A stretch of DNA of 64,000 nucleotides from Micromonospora fulviviridis. GTDB lineage: Bacteria; Actinomycetota; Actinomycetes; Mycobacteriales; Micromonosporaceae. Under the pieces are notes generated by a model. The model was not told the origin of the DNA. It was given only the letters and a program-made list of their open reading frames with translations, and ran no database searches. This document shows, one piece after another, positions 62,337 to 64,000 of this stretch; within the stretch, counting starts at the first letter, position 1; every line of letters begins with the position of its first letter. The translations under genes and the position numbers were made by a program. The stretch covers positions 311,115 to 375,114 of the forward strand of contig NZ_BMRA01000006.1 in NCBI RefSeq assembly GCF_014648395.1, given 5' to 3'.

Positions 62337-63182
62337 TCACCCGTGGAGCGACTGGGTGCCGAGCACGGTGAGCAGGGCGAGGCGTTCGGCGTCCGGGCTG
62401 CCCGGTTCGGCGGTGTAGACCATGATCCGCAGGTCGCTGCCGGCGACGGTGAGCACGTCGCAGTCGAGGGTCAGCGGCCCGACGTGCGGGTGGTCGACGG
62501 TCTTGCGCGCCGCGGCGTGCCGGCCCACGGTGCCGGCGTCCCACAGTTCGGCGAACCGGGGACTGTGCGCCCGCAGGTCGGCGAGGAGCCGGCCCAGCCT
62601 CGGGTCGGCGGGGTAGCGGGCGGCGGCGGCGCGGAGGTCGCCGACCAGCGCGGCCTCGAACCCGCGCCGCTCCTCGGGGCCGAGCCGGACCCGCGAGCCG
62701 GGCCCGAGGAAGTGCCGCCACACGCCGTTGCGCTCGTCGCCCCGCGACCCGGACGGGTCACCCATCAGCGCCGCGTACGGCGGGTTGGCCACCAGCAGCG
62801 TCCAGGCGGCGTCGTACACCGCCACCGGGGTGCCGGCCAACCGGTCCAGCAGCCGCTGCACGCTCGGGGTGACCTCGGTGGGGATGGCCTGCGGGCCGGG
62901 CGGCGCGAGCCCGGCCAGCCGGTGGAGGTGGGCCCGCTCGGCGTCGGAGAGCCGCAGCGCCCGGGCCAGCGCCGCGACGACCTGCGCCGAGGGGTGGGCC
63001 GCGCGGCCCTGCTCCAGGCGGGTGAGGTAGTCGACGGAGATCCCGGCCAGCAGCGCCAGTTCCTCCCGACGCAGGCCGGTGGCCCGCCGGGACCGGCCGG
63101 GGGGCAGCCCGGCGGCCTCGGGCGGCACCCGATCGCGCCAGCGCCGCACCGCCTGCCCGAACTCCGCCCCCGCCACGTCCAC
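62337..63182 (-). CDS. XRE-family regulator with MmyB-like ligand domain
   Basis: A 281-residue regulator. The N-terminal helix-turn-helix is RRATGLRREELALLAGISVDYLTRLEQGRAAHPSAQVVAALARAL. The C-terminal MmyB-like PAS domain (VAVYDAAWTLLVANPPYAALMGDP, NGVWRHFLGPGSRVRL, HVGPLTLDCDVLTVAGSDLRIMVYTAEPGSPDAERLALL) is thought to bind a fatty acid or other ligand. The start is uncertain: GTG 63182 is chosen, with GTG 63206 and 63176 as options. Confidence 0.9.
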   Translation of the reverse strand: MDVAGAEFGQAVRRWRDRVPPEAAGLPPGRSRRATGLRREELALLAGISVDYLTRLEQGRAAHPSAQVVAALARALRLSDAERAHLHRLAGLAPPGPQAIPTEVTPSVQRLLDRLAGTPVAVYDAAWTLLVANPPYAALMGDPSGSRGDERNGVWRHFLGPGSRVRLGPEERRGFEAALVGDLRAAAARYPADPRLGRLLADLRAHSPRFAELWDAGTVGRHAAARKTVDHPHVGPLTLDCDVLTVAGSDLRIMVYTAEPGSPDAERLALLTVLGTQSLHG

Positions 63183-63301
63183 CAGTCTGCCCCGTGGCCC
63201 CCGCACCCGGGTGGCCCTGGCAGTCCCAGGAAGACGCGCCGCCTGGACGGCCTCAACCTATCTTCCTAGGATGCCTTACGCGACGTGCGCCGGGACACAG
63301 C

Positions 63302-63327
63302 GTTTGCGGAGACCGGCACCGGGGACG
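63302..63327 (+). promoter_or_regulatory. Possible stress-sigma promoter before csbD
   Basis: GTTTGC (63302-63307), 14-nt spacer, GGGACG (63322-63327). The -35 and spacing fit the SigB-like GTTT-N14-GGGTAT pattern, but the -10 is imperfect. Confidence 0.3.
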
Positions 63328-63363
63328 CAACCGCCGGAAGCCCGAACGAGCCGAGGAGGCGGG

Positions 63364-63558
63364 ATGAGCTTCACCGACAAGGCAAAGATCCGGGCCCAGG
63401 AGCTGGCCGGCGCGGCCAAGGAGCGGATCGGCGACGCCACCGACAACGAGCGGTTGCGGGCCGAGGGCGCCAACGAGCAGAGCGCCGCCCGGGCGCGGCA
63501 GGCCGGGCAGAACGTCAAGGAGGCCGGACGGAACGTCCGGGACGCCTTCGACAAGTGA
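63364..63558 (+). CDS. CsbD-like stress protein
   Basis: A 64-residue hydrophilic helical protein of the CsbD family: MSFTDKAKIRAQELAGAAKERIGDATDNERLRAEG followed by an Ala/Arg/Gln-rich helix. CsbD proteins accumulate in general stress; their mechanism is unknown. GAGGAGG lies 5-6 bases before ATG 63364, which fixes the start although the frame is open further upstream. Confidence 0.93.
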   Translation: MSFTDKAKIRAQELAGAAKERIGDATDNERLRAEGANEQSAARARQAGQNVKEAGRNVRDAFDK

Positions 63559-63567
63559 CCCGTACGA

Positions 63568-63599
63568 CGGCGGGCTCCCGGTGATCCGGGGGCCCGCCG
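63568..63599 (+). terminator. Hairpin terminator after csbD
   Basis: A 14-bp stem with one G-U pair (63568-63581 with 63586-63599) and loop TGAT, 10 nt after the csbD stop. Confidence 0.75.
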
Positions 63600-63663
63600 C
63601 CGTGTGCGCGGGTCACTTCCGGTGTCCGGGCGCGGGCGGCGGTCGGCGCGGGCGGGGTCTGGT

Positions 63664-63669
63664 TAGGGT
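63664..63669 (+). promoter_or_regulatory. Candidate -10 box (TAGGGT) of the YnfA-like gene
   Basis: TAGGGT lies 6 nt before GTG 63676, with no ribosome site. Confidence 0.5.
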
Positions 63670-63675
63670 CGCGGG

Positions 63676-64000
63676 GTGACGGTCCTGCGTTCCCTGGTGC
63701 TGTTCGTGCTGGCCGCGGTGGCGGAGATCGGCGGCGCGTGGCTGGTCTGGCAGGGCTGGCGGGAGCACCGGGGGCTGTGGTGGGTGGCGGCCGGGGTGCT
63801 GGCCCTGGGGGTGTACGGGTTCGTGGCGACGTTCCAGCCGGATCCCCACTTCGGCCGGATCCTGGCGGCGTACGGGGGTGTGTTCGTGGCCGGGTCGCTG
63901 ACGTGGGGAGTGCTGGTGGACGGGTTCCGGCCGGACCGGTGGGACGTCACGGGGGCGGCCATCTGCCTGCTCGGCGTCGCGGTGATCATGTACGCCCCGC
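63676..64000 (+). CDS. YnfA/UPF0060 family membrane protein (cut by window edge)
   Basis: GTG 63676 opens a frame that runs past the window end, giving 108 visible residues. Four hydrophobic segments are seen: LVLFVLAAVAEIGGAWLVW, LWWVAAGVLALGVYGFVATF, ILAAYGGVFVAGSLTWGVLVDG and VTGAAICLLGVAVIMYAP. The EIGGAWLVW, FGRILAAYGG and DGFRPDRWDVTGA stretches identify the UPF0060 (YnfA) family of small SMR-like membrane proteins, of which almost the full length of about 110 residues is present. Some members are proposed multidrug exporters. Confidence 0.92.
   Translation, partial: MTVLRSLVLFVLAAVAEIGGAWLVWQGWREHRGLWWVAAGVLALGVYGFVATFQPDPHFGRILAAYGGVFVAGSLTWGVLVDGFRPDRWDVTGAAICLLGVAVIMYAP

Overview
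The window is high-GC actinobacterial DNA, most like a Micromonosporaceae member. The evidence is strong G/C third-position bias, GTG starts, ATGA/GTGA gene overlaps, AfsR/SARP regulators, ROK and LacI sugar regulators, a DmdR/IdeR-type iron box, and secreted hydrolases with Pro/Thr linkers or ricin-type lectin domains. I see no rRNA, tRNA, CRISPR array, insertion sequence or phage gene. The window cuts genes at both ends: the 3' part of katG on the left and the 5' part of a ynfA-like gene on the right.

Layout, left to right. 1-16.5 kb holds the katG end, an MFS exporter, a Ser/Thr kinase, a two-domain VOC protein, a methyltransferase, a regulatory cassette (full-length AfsR, ECF sigma factor, AfsR-like protein without TPRs), a large secreted subtilase, a glycosyltransferase and an internally deleted HAD-like pseudogene. 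16.5-30 kb is polysaccharide use: a GH18 chitinase divergent from a ROK regulator, a GH30 glucanase with a lectin domain, then a same-strand set of LacI regulator, lipoprotein binding protein, Opp/Dpp-type ABC importer and GH1 beta-glucosidase. 30-36.7 kb holds an intact HAD-like paralogue, an FkbM methyltransferase, a DGPF protein with an ECF42-like sigma factor and its probable own promoter, a YccF protein, and a PucR regulator divergent from an FAD dehydrogenase.

36.7-50.1 kb is the most distinctive block, a self-contained cytochrome c respiratory module. Five System I (Ccm) maturation genes (C, E, F, G and H with a TPR tail) run leftward. Divergent from them is a rightward operon: caa3-type oxidase subunits II (with fused haem c), I and III, a small membrane protein, a CtaG-like assembly factor broken by an apparent -1 frameshift, a monohaem cytochrome c lipoprotein, a dihaem cytochrome c, a Rieske protein and cytochrome b. 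The block carries both its electron carriers and the proteins needed to attach haem to them. No ccmA, ccmB or ccmD is present here.

50-64 kb contains a Rho_N-like small protein, an iron-siderophore transport locus (ATPase and two permeases divergent from binding protein and reductase, with an iron box between them), a FUSC-family membrane protein, an M24 peptidase coupled to an acyl-CoA dehydrogenase, an Lrp regulator, a CDP-glycerol-type polymerase, a histidine phosphatase, an XRE regulator, a CsbD stress protein and the ynfA-like start.

Two themes cross the window. About eleven genes have a TANNNT-like -10 box 6-8 nt before the start codon and no ribosome site, which fits leaderless transcription. 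Most convergent gene pairs are separated by long perfect hairpins.
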